From the NCBI RefSeq assembly GCF_014646115.1, contig NZ_BMMV01000021.1, positions 1 to 64,000 on the forward strand: a stretch of DNA of 64,000 nucleotides. Reading direction: 5' to 3'. The stretch is from Streptomyces camponoticapitis (GTDB lineage: Bacteria > Actinomycetota > Actinomycetes > Streptomycetales > Streptomycetaceae). Of this stretch, positions 46,032 to 54,280 are shown in pieces. The stretch's first letter is position 1. Each line of letters begins with the position of its first letter. A model generated the notes under the pieces. The model ran no database searches. It worked only from the letters and a program-made list of their open reading frames with translations, and was not told the origin of the DNA. The position numbers were made by a program, and so were the translations under genes.

Positions 46032-46583
46032 ATGTCAACCCACACAGAGCAGATCATGTATGTCCAGACGCCCGAGTTCGCGCGGCACGCGGAGCGAATC
46101 GTAGAGGTGACCGACGCGACGTCCCGGCTGAACGTGCTGCCATTCAGCGACAGCAAAGGCCGAGCAGAACTACTTTCTGTTGTGTTCGGTGGCCCGCTCC
46201 CGGAGTCGGTGACGATCTACCCGCCGTTCTTCACCGAGTACGGGCTGAACACGACGTTCGGAGAGAACGTCTTCGTCAACCAGGGATGCACCTTCATGGA
46301 CAAGGGCGGGATCCGCATCGGCGACGGTGTCATGATCGCCCCGAAGGTCAGCCTGATCAGCGGGGGGCACCCTCTGCCGCTCGCCGAGCGTCGCGAGTAT
46401 CTCTCCTTCGCCCCGATCGTCATCGAGGACGACGTCTGGATCGGGACGTCTGCGGTGATCTTGCAGGGAGTGACCATCGGTGCCGGAGCGGTGGTCGCTG
46501 CCGGAGCGGTGGTCAGTCGTGATGTTCCTGCCCGCACCCTGGTCGCGGGAGTCCCCGCCCGGGTGATCAAGACGATCGACTGA
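46032..46583 (+). CDS. hexapeptide-repeat O-acetyltransferase (NodL/LacA/Maa type)
   Basis: 183 residues of the sugar O-acetyltransferase family with a left-handed beta-helix. An N-terminal helical part (FARHAERIVEVTDATSRLNV) leads to hexapeptide turns: TTFGENVFVNQGCTFMDKGG, IRIGDGVMIAPKVSLISGGH, VWIGTSAVILQGVTIGAGAV and SRDVPARTLVAGVPARVIK. The catalytic-type His is in SGGHPLP and the Asn-Phe/Val loop in FVNQGC. Family members acetylate sugars such as maltose or galactosides with acetyl-CoA. The ATG at 46032 gives the usual length. It is probably controlled by the divergent LysR. Confidence 0.93.
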   Translation: MSTHTEQIMYVQTPEFARHAERIVEVTDATSRLNVLPFSDSKGRAELLSVVFGGPLPESVTIYPPFFTEYGLNTTFGENVFVNQGCTFMDKGGIRIGDGVMIAPKVSLISGGHPLPLAERREYLSFAPIVIEDDVWIGTSAVILQGVTIGAGAVVAAGAVVSRDVPARTLVAGVPARVIKTID

Positions 46584-46636
46584 GCCAGTCCGGTCCACCA
46601 GCCCGAGGTAGGCGGCACATCCTCGGTCTGATCTCG

Positions 46637-46867
46637 ATGCCCCGTCACGCACGGCTGACCGACCAGCAGCGGGACCTCATCCACCCGTTGTCACCGAGCG
46701 GAGCCGGCCGGCGAGGCCGAACGTGGGCCGACCACCGCCGTATCGCGGAGGCGTTCGCCTACCGATACCGCACCGGTATCCCGTGGCGAAACCTCCCGAC
46801 AGCGTCCGGCCAGGGCCGCCCTCTGGCCCTCGTCGTGACACCCGGGCAGGGTCCAGTGCCTCGGTGA
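46637..46867 (+). pseudogene. IS5-family transposase N-terminal fragment
   Basis: RLTDQQRDLIHPLSPSGAGRRGR, RTWADHRRIAEAFAYRYRTG and IPWRNLP are the standard N-terminus of IS5-type transposases (LTDxQWxxIxPLLP, RPWxDHRxVxNGxxWxxRTGxPWRDLP). After PWRNLP the expected FG-W-QT is missing and the frame becomes unrelated, so only about 55 residues remain. The 180 bases that follow, up to the epoxide hydrolase stop at 47048, hold nothing I can assign. Confidence 0.8.
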
Positions 46868-47047
46868 CCTTTCGATCCGATCTGCGACCTCGGTCGGCCC
46901 CCAGCGGTAGCGAGCGTGCTGTTCCACCGCCGGGCAACGGCGAGTTGCGATGCCTGCTCGCCGAGCGCGCCGGGCCAGACATCGGAGGCGAACGGCCTGT
47001 TGGCCGTGAGCTCCGAGTGTCCGGGAGTTCGCGGCCAGCAGTGTCTC

Positions 47048-48154
47048 CTAGCGGGTGGCGACCCGGTGGTCGTCCTTGACATAGGGGAGGAAGAAGTCCC
47101 TGACGTCCTCCGCGAGCAGGTCCGGCACCTCCATGGCGGCGAAGTGGCCGCCTCGCTCGAACTCCGACCAATGCCTGATGTCGTACAGTCGCTCGGCCAG
47201 CGGTCGCACCGACTGCGTGATGTCGTGCGCGAACACCGCCACGCCAACTGGTACCGGGCACGGCTCGATCCGCCGCGGAGCCTCGTGGTGCAGCCGCGCC
47301 GAGGAAGCCGCGGTGGCTGTCAGCCAGTAGAGCGAGATGTCGGTGAGCATGCGCTCGTCACTGATTGGCGAGCGGGGGTCGGTCCACTGTGCGAAGCGCT
47401 CGGCGATCCAGGCCAGCTGGCCGACCGGCGAGTCGGTCAGCGCGTAGCCGATGGTCTGCGGGGTGAGGGCCTGCAGAGCCTGGTACGGCGGACGGTTCGC
47501 CATCAGCTGCCTGACCTTGTCCAGCCGGGCTTCATCCGTTTCGGACAGTTCGATGTCGGTGTCCGGGGCCGGCCGGGTCGGCAGGTAGTTGACGTGCACC
47601 CCGACGACTTGCTCGGGTGCCACCGCGCCGAGCGCCGTCGAGATGCCCGAGCCGAAGTCGCCGCCCTGCGCTCCGTAGCGCTCGTACCCGAGACGGCGCA
47701 TGAGCTCGGCCCAGGCCCGCGCGACCCGGACCATATCCCAGCCGCGCTCGTGTGTCGGTCCGGAGAAGCCGTAACCGGGGATGGACGGGATCACCAGGTG
47801 GAAGTCGCGCGACAGTGGTTCGATCACGTCGAGGAACTCCAGGAACGAACCGGGCCAGCCGTGAGTGAGGATCAGCGCGAGTGCGTCCGGTTTCGAAGAC
47901 CGGACATGGACGAAGTGGATGTTCTGGCCGTCGATCTCGGTGGTGAAGTGCGCAAGCTCGTTGAGCTTGGCCTCGTGCTTCCGCCAGTCGTAGCCGGTGC
48001 GCCAGTACTCGGCCAGCTCCTTGAGCCGCGCCAGCGGGAAGCCGTAGTCCCATCCGGCGTCTGCGACCTCGTTGGGCCAGCGGGTGCGGGAGAGTCGATC
48101 GGTCAGGTCGTCGAGGTCGGCCTGGGGGATGTCGATGCGGAACGGCTTGATCAT
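47048..48154 (-). CDS. epoxide hydrolase (EHN-type alpha/beta hydrolase)
   Basis: 368 residues from ATG 48154. The N-terminal EHN domain (KPFRIDIPQADLDDLTDRLS, TRWPNE, GFPLARLKELAEYWRTGYDW) precedes an alpha/beta-hydrolase core. LTHGWPGSFLEFLDVI is the oxyanion HGWPGS motif, and YGAQGGDFGSGIS holds the nucleophilic Asp. Tyr residues in the cap and RGGHFAAMEVPDLLAEDVR with the catalytic His complete the active site. This is the microsomal-type epoxide hydrolase family, which opens epoxides to diols through an aspartyl ester. The divergent MarR regulator 143 bases away, with repeat elements between, suggests inducible control by a xenobiotic or phenolic ligand. Confidence 0.93.
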   Translation of the reverse strand: MIKPFRIDIPQADLDDLTDRLSRTRWPNEVADAGWDYGFPLARLKELAEYWRTGYDWRKHEAKLNELAHFTTEIDGQNIHFVHVRSSKPDALALILTHGWPGSFLEFLDVIEPLSRDFHLVIPSIPGYGFSGPTHERGWDMVRVARAWAELMRRLGYERYGAQGGDFGSGISTALGAVAPEQVVGVHVNYLPTRPAPDTDIELSETDEARLDKVRQLMANRPPYQALQALTPQTIGYALTDSPVGQLAWIAERFAQWTDPRSPISDERMLTDISLYWLTATAASSARLHHEAPRRIEPCPVPVGVAVFAHDITQSVRPLAERLYDIRHWSEFERGGHFAAMEVPDLLAEDVRDFFLPYVKDDHRVATR

Positions 48155-48222
48155 GATCTCAACTCCAGGGGCTTCATTTGGCGTCCAAGCGTTCGGACGG
48201 CCGACGTTTCGGCACACCAAAT

Positions 48223-48280
48223 CGTTTGTCACACTAACGTTCCTCTTGTCGGCGACGATAGTTTGTTCGTGGGACTAACG
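48223..48280. promoter_or_regulatory. MarR operator candidate, two related half-site pairs
   Basis: Two copies of the same element lie between the divergent epoxide hydrolase and marR genes. They are CGTTTGT-CAC-ACTAACG (48223-48239) and GTTTGT-TCGTGG-GACTAACG (48261-48280). They share GTTTGT and ACTAACG separated by different spacers. The second ends 18 bases before the MarR start. Such duplicated sites would let one MarR dimer pair control both promoters. Confidence 0.6.
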
Positions 48281-48297
48281 CAACGTACGATCGCGGC

Positions 48298-48780
48298 ATG
48301 AGCAACAGCACGCCCGACATGGCGAGCTCGACCGACCGCCTGGCCACGGCCGCGCGGCTGCGGAATCTGGGGACCCGGCTTCTGTCACTGGCCGCGATCC
48401 AGTCGGATCGTCTGGTGAACGAGGAGTTGGTGCGCGCGGGCGCCCGCAAGTGGCATTACGCGGTGCTCGCCACGCTGGACGAGTTCGGACCCGCGAGCCA
48501 GGCGGAGCTGAGTCGCCGTACGGGGATCTACCGCAGCGACATGGTTTCGGTGATCAACGAGCTGGCCGATCGCGGACTGGTGGAACGCTCCCCCAACCCC
48601 GCCGATCGCCGGCAGAACGTCATCGCTGTCACCAAGCAGGGGCACCGGCATCTACTGAAGCTGGACAAACTGCTTGCCGGGGTGGAAAACGAGGTGCTCG
48701 CGCCACTGACCCCGCCGGAACGCGAGCAGTTGGCCCGACTCCTCACCGCCCTCGTGGATCGCCACGGCCAGAACATGTGA
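48298..48780 (+). CDS. MarR-family transcriptional regulator
   Basis: 160 residues with a MarR winged helix: KWHYAVLATLDEFGPASQAE, LSRRTGIYRSDMVSVINELA (recognition helix), DRGLVERSPNPADRRQNVIA (wing with the DRR signature), VTKQGHRHLLKLDKLL. Long N- and C-terminal helices form the dimer interface. It is transcribed away from the epoxide hydrolase and probably represses both. No Cys redox switch is evident. Confidence 0.94.
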   Translation: MSNSTPDMASSTDRLATAARLRNLGTRLLSLAAIQSDRLVNEELVRAGARKWHYAVLATLDEFGPASQAELSRRTGIYRSDMVSVINELADRGLVERSPNPADRRQNVIAVTKQGHRHLLKLDKLLAGVENEVLAPLTPPEREQLARLLTALVDRHGQNM

Positions 48781-49308
48781 GCAAGCCGCGCCCTCTCACC
48801 CGGATCGAGGCAGCGCACGTACGCATCGCTGCGCGCTTCCATGCGTACGCAGCTGCGTACACCCATCCGTACACCGCATCCGCACCCTCCACCGGCGTGG
48901 GGGCGGTGCGCCCGCACCGCCCGCATCGCTCCGGCCCAGGCGCGCGGGCTCACGTTCGGGGTACGGCACCGGTCAGCGGCCCGGCATTTGTCCGGCCCCC
49001 CAACCGCTGACCCAACGGCTGTAGCGCGGGGGCCCAGCCCCTGGCCGGGGTCGGCGGCATCAACATGGAGCCGGCCCACGGCACCGGGTCCGGTGGACCC
49101 TGAGCTGACGGACGGCCCCACGCGCGAGGGCACATACCTCGACGCCACCCCTCAGCGAGCACCGGTAGGCCGACGCGCGAGCGCACGATCCACTGCTCGC
49201 GCTCTTACTCGCCTGGGCCGCACCGGCATCGCCCCTCCCGCCGGGAGGGCATCCGCGCTTCGGCCGTCTCGGACCGCGCGAGTACAGGGGCCCAGAGCCC
49301 AGCGTGAC
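48781..49308. other. long upstream region without supported gene
   Basis: The open frame through this stretch is Pro/Arg/Thr-rich and not protein-like. Repeated GTACG/CGTACGCA and TGCGTAC motifs occur at 48817-48875. Otherwise nothing was recognised up to the palindrome at 49309. Confidence 0.4.
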
Positions 49309-49330
49309 GACCGGTCATATATGACCGGTC
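49309..49330. promoter_or_regulatory. perfect 22-bp palindrome, probable operator
   Basis: GACCGGTCATATATGACCGGTC is fully self-complementary over 22 bases. Size, symmetry and the ATGACCGGTC half-site fit TetR-family operators. It lies 86 bases upstream of the secreted esterase ATG, so it probably controls the esterase and serine-hydrolase pair. No TetR gene is adjacent, so the regulator acts from elsewhere. Confidence 0.7.
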
Positions 49331-49416
49331 TCCTGGCCTGTTCCCTCAGCCGTGAAAACAGCATCGTTGCCGAGCCGGCGCCCTCGCCGGGCACGTCACA
49401 CGAAGGAGACGCCCGG

Positions 49417-50508
49417 ATGGGATCCACACTGCCTCGCTGCCTTCGCTCCACAGGCTCGATACTCGCGGCCTTGGCGCTTGCCGGTCTCACCGGACCGGTC
49501 GCCCGGGCCGACACACCCGTGATCCCCGATTTCACCGACGGTTTCGGCCTGACACAGGTCCCCGACGCGACCGAGGTGCGCTCCACCAGCGACTTCACGA
49601 TCACCGTGACCACACCGCAGGTGTCTGGCCCGCACAAGATCCGCATCTTCCTGCCCGGCGAATACGCTGCTGACCCGGACAAGCGCTGGCCCGTGACGTA
49701 CTTCTTGCACGGGGGAGGCGGCAGCGTGGACGACGCGGCCGCCGCCCCTGCCCTGCGCTCCGACGACATGATCACCGTCGTCCCGGACGGGGGCCTCAAG
49801 GGCTGGTACGCGAACTGGCTGGTGCAGAACACCGCGGTGGGAAGCGCCAATTGGGAGACCTTCCACCTCAAGCAGGTCGTCCCCTTCATCGATGCCAACC
49901 TGCGCACCGTTCCCGACCGCGCTCACCGGGCAGTCGCCGGTCTGTCCATGGGCGGATCCGGCGCGCTGCACTACGCCCAAGCCCGTCCCGACCTGTTCGG
50001 CCACACCGCCTCGCTGTCCGGCGGGATCGACTTCGGCATGGCGGAGATCCGCGCGGCCGTCCTGGCAACGGAGCTCAACCTGACGGGCGCCTGGTGCGCG
50101 GTGGGCAACTCCTCCAGCTCCTCCGGCACCGGTACGTGCACCGGCTACGGCCCGTACGTCGACAGCGACGCCATCTTCGGCTCCCCGTATCCCATCCTGG
50201 GCGCCGACCGCATCTGGAACGCCTACGATCCCGCGGCTTCGGCCAGCCTGTCCAAGCTCGCCGACACGAAGGTCACGCTCTATACCGGCGACCAGGGCGT
50301 GATCGACACCAACACCGCCACGGCCGCCGACACCGTCGAGGCTCGTCTGGACCAGCTCGGCATTCCCAGCCGCCTCGTCAACTACGGCAACGGGGCATCC
50401 CTCTCCCCCAGTTGCGACGGCGGCCACAACTACGCCTGCTGGGCCCCTGCGTTCGCCGACTACATCCCACGCCTGGAAGCCGCCTTCGAAGCAGCAACAA
50501 CCAACTGA
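49417..50508 (+). CDS. secreted esterase (alpha/beta hydrolase, esterase D / mycolyltransferase-like)
   Basis: 363 residues from ATG 49417, with AAGGAG eight bases upstream. A signal peptide is clear: basic start (LPRCLRSTG), hydrophobic core (SILAALALAGLTGP) and cleavage near VARA-DT. The mature protein is an esterase-D/antigen-85-like hydrolase with WPVTYFLHGGGGSVDD (oxyanion), ITVVPDGGLKGWYANW, GLSMGGSGALHYAQ (nucleophile Ser) and CDGGHNYACW (catalytic His). Two Cys pairs, C in WCAVGNS/GTCTGYG and SCDGGH/YACW, suggest disulfides, as in exported proteins. The substrate is unknown, perhaps acyl esters of the cell envelope or extracellular polymers. It is co-transcribed with the downstream serine hydrolase 33 bases away. 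Confidence 0.93.
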   Translation: MGSTLPRCLRSTGSILAALALAGLTGPVARADTPVIPDFTDGFGLTQVPDATEVRSTSDFTITVTTPQVSGPHKIRIFLPGEYAADPDKRWPVTYFLHGGGGSVDDAAAAPALRSDDMITVVPDGGLKGWYANWLVQNTAVGSANWETFHLKQVVPFIDANLRTVPDRAHRAVAGLSMGGSGALHYAQARPDLFGHTASLSGGIDFGMAEIRAAVLATELNLTGAWCAVGNSSSSSGTGTCTGYGPYVDSDAIFGSPYPILGADRIWNAYDPAASASLSKLADTKVTLYTGDQGVIDTNTATAADTVEARLDQLGIPSRLVNYGNGASLSPSCDGGHNYACWAPAFADYIPRLEAAFEAATTN

Positions 50509-50541
50509 CACCTCAGCGACCATCACCGAGGAGAAAACAGC

Positions 50542-51705
50542 ATGACGGTTCAACGCAACAGGACGAAACACACCGTGGCCATCGGCGCCGCATGCGCGAC
50601 GATGCTGACGCTGTGGAGCCCGGCGGCGCACGCTCGGACAGCCGAGGAAGACCACCCCGCCACGCTCGCGGCGCTTACGGCATTCCACGCGGCCGCAGGC
50701 CCGGGTGCGGCGATCCACGCCGGAGACGGCGACGAATCCTGGACGCTGTCCGCCGGCACGGGCACCATCAATACCGACCGGCCCATCAAGTCAGATGAGC
50801 ACTTCCGCATCGGCAGCCAGACCAAGACCTTCACCGCCGCGGTGGTGCTGCAACTGGTCGACGAGGGCACGGTCTCGCTGGACGCGCCCATCGCTGACTA
50901 CCTGCCGGGTGTCGTCACAGGCAACGGCTACGACGGCACCCGTATCACCGTGCGCCATCTACTCCAACACACCAGCGGCCTCGCGGTATACAACCCGGAT
51001 CCCGCCATCGTGGCGCCCATACCCAATCCGGACGGTACATACGACCTGGCTGAGTCGGTGCGCAAGGGGCTGAGCCGTGCTCCCGTCTCCGCTCCCGGCG
51101 CCGGCTTCACGTACTCCAACAACAACTATCTTGTCCTCGGCATGCTCATCGAGAGGATGACAGGGAAACCGGTTCACGAGGCCATCACCAGCCGCGTCAT
51201 CGAACCGCTCGGCCTGAGCCGAACCGTCTTCCCCGCCCCCGGCAACCGCACCCTGCCCACTCCGGCAGCCAACGGCTACCACGGCGTACGGGTCGGAACC
51301 TTCTACCTCTGGACCCCGGCCCTCACCTACGACCCGTCCCTTTACAGCAGCATGGGGGCGATGATCTCGACGCTCGAGGACCTCACCTCCTTCTACCAGG
51401 CACTGACCGCGGGCAGGGTCGTCTCAGCCGCGAGCCTGGCCGAGATGGAGAAGGTGTGGGAAGCCGAGCCCGGCACCGGCGGTGGCGTCGGCCTTGGTCT
51501 CGGCAAGTACAAGCTGTCCTGCGACACCGTGGCCTGGGGCCACAACGGCGCGGTACCCGGCTACTTCTCGCAGACCCTGGTCACGAAGGACGGCCGGCAC
51601 GCATCCGTCGTGACCAACGTACTGTTCCAGCTCAACAGGCCGGACAGCCAGCTTCTCGAACTCCTGGACACAGCACTGTGCGAGGACGTGTCAGAGCGCT
51701 CCTGA
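50542..51705 (+). CDS. secreted serine hydrolase (beta-lactamase / DD-peptidase family)
   Basis: 387 residues with a signal peptide (HTVAIGAACATMLTLWSP, cleavage near AHA-RT). The class C beta-lactamase/DD-carboxypeptidase motifs are in order: S-x-x-K in GSQTKTFTAA, the Tyr-x-Asn motif in FTYSNNNYLVLG, and HNG in GHNGAVPGYFS replacing the KTG triad. YLPGVVTG, LLQHTSGL and VFPAPGNRTLPTP are typical of the serine-hydrolase (PF00144) family. Such exported proteins act as D-aminopeptidases, DD-carboxypeptidases or esterases. The exact substrate cannot be read from sequence. ATG 50542 is preceded by GAGGAG and lies 33 bases after the esterase stop. Confidence 0.94.
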   Translation: MTVQRNRTKHTVAIGAACATMLTLWSPAAHARTAEEDHPATLAALTAFHAAAGPGAAIHAGDGDESWTLSAGTGTINTDRPIKSDEHFRIGSQTKTFTAAVVLQLVDEGTVSLDAPIADYLPGVVTGNGYDGTRITVRHLLQHTSGLAVYNPDPAIVAPIPNPDGTYDLAESVRKGLSRAPVSAPGAGFTYSNNNYLVLGMLIERMTGKPVHEAITSRVIEPLGLSRTVFPAPGNRTLPTPAANGYHGVRVGTFYLWTPALTYDPSLYSSMGAMISTLEDLTSFYQALTAGRVVSAASLAEMEKVWEAEPGTGGGVGLGLGKYKLSCDTVAWGHNGAVPGYFSQTLVTKDGRHASVVTNVLFQLNRPDSQLLELLDTALCEDVSERS

Positions 51706-51868
51706 CCCCGCGTCCGCCCTGGCAGCACAGGGTGGCGGCCACCGCCCACAGATCACGACCACCGATGAATCACCGTTGAGAACCTCGGTCCCGGCCATCA
51801 CAAGCCGGGGCCGATGTGTTCGTGTGGGCGGGCTGCGAATTGAGCCCTCCAACTCTCCCGCTTGCCCG

Positions 51869-52039
51869 ACCCCCGACGCCGCGCTGCTCCAGTGTCATAG
51901 GCGGCATCCGGTTACCGCCGTAGACCTCATCGCCAGCAACCCACGCGGCCTGGTGGCCGGCGTCCGAGAACCGGGCGATCATGCGGGGGGCCACCTCCGG
52001 CTTGATGGCGAAGCTCGGGTGCCGCTCTCCCTTGCCCTG
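51869..52039 (-). pseudogene. IS701-type transposase fragment
   Basis: The minus-strand segment FAIKPEVAPRMIARFSDAGH then AAWVAGDEVYGG and LEQRGVG matches the catalytic-core region of IS701-family transposases. In those, an Asp in the WVxADEVYG motif is followed by LRxALEERGxGYVLAV. Only about 57 residues survive, with unrelated sequence on both sides. Confidence 0.75.
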
Positions 52040-52051
52040 GCGGACGCACCG

Positions 52052-52354
52052 GCGGCCAGCTGCGACACCCACGTAGCGGTGCGAGTCCGGCCGCAGAGGG
52101 GACTCATCAAGGTGCGTCTCTTCGTCCAGCCGCAACCTGAGGACGCCGATGGAGCCGACCCGACGTTCGACACGGTCTTCGATGGTTCACTACTACTGCC
52201 GGACGGCCGCCTCGCAATCGGCGACGTCGAGCAACTGACCCGCTTCGTACACCGGGTGGGAGACCGCGGCGAGCACCGAGTCCAGGTCGCGGTGGACTCC
52301 CCAGGCGCAAACGCCCACGCCATCGACATTACGATCGCCCGAAGCCGCACCTGA
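52052..52354 (+). pseudogene. C-terminal fragment of an unknown protein, truncated by the IS scar
   Basis: From about 52052 the plus-strand frame becomes protein-like: HVAVRVRPQRGLIKVRLFVQ, DTVFDGSLLLPDGRLAIGDV, EQLTRFVHRVGDRGEHRVQV and a short tail to the stop at 52354. It reads like the beta-rich C-terminal half of a small cytoplasmic protein. There is no start or ribosome-binding site, and the transposase fragment occupies its 5' side on the other strand. I do not recognise the family. Confidence 0.4.
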
Positions 52355-52517
52355 GCTCGGACGAGATTCAGCACACCAAGATCGCGATCTACAGCTGGAG
52401 TTCTAAGCGCCGTCATATCTCGGGCTTCTGGCTCAGCTTTCGTGCAGTGGCCACGGTGAGTGACGGCTGAGTGTCTCCGGACGTCGTACGAAGTCGCGCG
52501 CAAATGTCGGTCCAAGG

Positions 52518-52541
52518 CCTTGGAAAACGTTGCACTCCGGC
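52518..52541 (+). repeat. 24-bp direct repeat, left copy
   Basis: CCTTGGAAAACGTTGCACTC then CGGC. It matches the right copy at 55612-55635 at 21 of 24 bases, with the last 14 identical, in the same orientation 3.1 kb away. The pair flanks the small membrane protein, a broken hydrolase and the Nudix-like gene, so it may mark the ends of an inserted segment or an attachment-type duplication. Confidence 0.5.
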
Positions 52542-52689
52542 TGAAGACGCTGTTGTTCCTGGCGATCGCGGACATCGCGGTGCTGTCGGTGGACGCGGCA
52601 TCTGTCGGTCCTCGATCTTCGCGACTCGCGCCAAGTTCAGTCACTACCATCGGCTTAGTCAGGCCAAGTCAGCGCGGACGGAGGACCGA

Positions 52690-53232
52690 GTGCAGCAGAT
52701 CGGACCCAGGGTCGGCATGCGGCTGATCCACATCACCCATAGTGAGCACACCAGTTCAGCCACCTACCACCACTACCGGATTCAAACCGCTTGGGTCGAC
52801 CGACCACCCGAGGGGGCCCGGCTCGGGTACCTGCGGTGCGCCAGCTGCGGTGACATGGTCGGGTTCCGGTTACAAAGTGAGAGCCGCGCGAAGGCACGCC
52901 AGCGGTGGTTGCTCGCTACCGCGCTTATCGCGCCAGCAGTGGTTGCCATGCTTATCGTGCTTACGGTGACGATCGGTGAAGAGGGAAATAGACCTCTCAC
53001 CGTCCTGTCCGCCAGTCTTATATCATTTGTAATGATTTTGTCGATCGGTGCACTCCTCGGCGAGGACGGCGTGACGCTCGCCCGCCGGAATAGCGGCGTC
53101 CACCACTTCCAGCCACTCAACCCGCGCCTTGCACGGTCCAAGCCGCACGAGAGCGACTGGCCTGTCCGTGCGGAAATCGTCTTCCCCGACTCAGATCCGC
53201 TCGACTACGCCTCAGACCCATTCGCGCCTTGA
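52690..53232 (+). CDS. membrane protein with CxxC motif, hypothetical
   Basis: 180 residues from GTG 52690, chosen because GGAGG lies five to six bases upstream. A short N-terminal domain (RLIHITHSEHTSSATYHHY) includes a CxxC pair in YLRCASCGDMVGF that could hold zinc. Two membrane helices follow, WLLATALIAPAVVAMLIVL and LTVLSASLISFVMILSIGAL. The C-terminus is hydrophilic and acidic (PDSDPLDYASDPFAP) and probably cytoplasmic. The family is not recognised. GC content dips around the second helix (ATATCATTTGTAATG), which is unusual for this genome and hints at foreign origin. Confidence 0.7.
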   Translation: MQQIGPRVGMRLIHITHSEHTSSATYHHYRIQTAWVDRPPEGARLGYLRCASCGDMVGFRLQSESRAKARQRWLLATALIAPAVVAMLIVLTVTIGEEGNRPLTVLSASLISFVMILSIGALLGEDGVTLARRNSGVHHFQPLNPRLARSKPHESDWPVRAEIVFPDSDPLDYASDPFAP

Positions 53233-53416
53233 GCGCCGAACCCGTCACCGAACCAGATCACCGGATGACACCGTGAGCGAACCGGCCTGGATCCCCGTCG
53301 CTTCGCCTCCGCGGCTGCCACACTCGAAGCCGCCCGTCGCAGTCGCCTGAGTGACCGTGTGCACACCTACCCGGCCTTCGCCCGGCCTCGCCCCAGGTCG
53401 CCCAGGCGGCCGTGTC

Positions 53417-53760
53417 TCACGGGCCGAGGAAGTCCCTGACCTCGGCGAGCAGTTGGCCCCGCCCGTACCGTTCCCGTTCCAGGTGCGGGTAGTGCGACGC
53501 CCCGCGCAGGGTCCGTACGCGTACGGCGCCCGCCCCGGTCAGATGCAGCGCCAGCCGCTCGCTGTCCTCCGGGCGGGACCAGAAGTCCTGGTCACCGCGA
53601 CGGCGGCGTCGATGTCGGCGACCGCCTCGTTGGACCTCACCTGGGGCGGATGGGCAGCGGGGTCCTGGGTCATCGCGGGTGGCAGGTCGGAGCGGCCGAA
53701 GGCCGCGGACGTCCATGACGTAGACGGCGTATCCCGCGCGCGGAGGGCTCAGGTCATCTC
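53417..53760 (-). pseudogene. alpha/beta hydrolase remnant, frameshifted
   Basis: One frame reads GYAVYVMDVRG. The expected continuation GRSDLPPAMTQDPAAHPPQV then SNEAVADIDAAVAV sits in a second frame. The C-terminal DQDFWSRPEDSERLALHLTG and TLRGASHYPHLERERYG (with a catalytic-type His) is in a third frame, ending at 53417. The N-terminal half of the hydrolase is missing. This is a second, independent hydrolase broken by two frameshifts, like that at 137-974. Confidence 0.6.
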
Positions 53761-54280
53761 GAGGATGGCGCCGACCGCAACGACCACAGCAGCAATCGAG
53801 CCGACGGCCATCCAGACGACGGCTGAGCGGTGCCACCACGGCGGAGCGGGGGCAGGTTGCGCCGTCGGTGCTGTCCGGTCCCCGAGCGGGAGGGAAAAGA
53901 CGATGGATCAGCCATGGGTTCAGGATCGGGGGTCATACCGCCGCATTCCAACGACATCAGGTCGCCGGACCGTAGCAGCCACCACTGACATTGCTGCTTG
54001 CACTCAGGTCCCGGTGGTCGTGGCTCCGCCACCGGCTGACGCCCTGCCCTTCGTCTTCGCGTACTCCTGTCCCCGGTGCCGGAGACCCTGTGGAGGGCGC
54101 GCCCGGGTGTCGTCAGCGGGCGAGGTAGCTCTCGGTGGCGCTCCAGGGGGTGAGTTCGATGCCGAATCCACCGGTGTCGGTCCCGGAACCCGGCCTCCTA
54201 TTGAGTTGTGAGTGAGCGGTACGGGGGCCGGACGGTGGGGTAAGCCACGTCCGATAGCGTGAGTTGGTTGGGGGAAGCGC
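53761..54280. other. decayed region with membrane-helix relic, no intact gene
   Basis: On the minus strand a start (MADPSSFPSRSGTG, 53922) and a membrane helix with stop (PPWWHRSAVVWMAVGSIAAV, ending near 53748) lie in different frames, as if a small membrane protein was frameshifted. Around 54117-54215 the minus strand ends a frame with GFGIELTPWSATESYLAR, another C-terminal relic. Nothing else could be supported. Confidence 0.4.

Noticed and set aside
46916..48301. 461-codon plus-strand open frame
   Set aside because: Antisense to the epoxide hydrolase, which carries all catalytic motifs.
48841..49416. N-terminal extension of the esterase
   Set aside because: The frame is open but Pro/Arg-rich and non-protein-like; a strong ribosome-binding site and a signal peptide mark the start at 49417.
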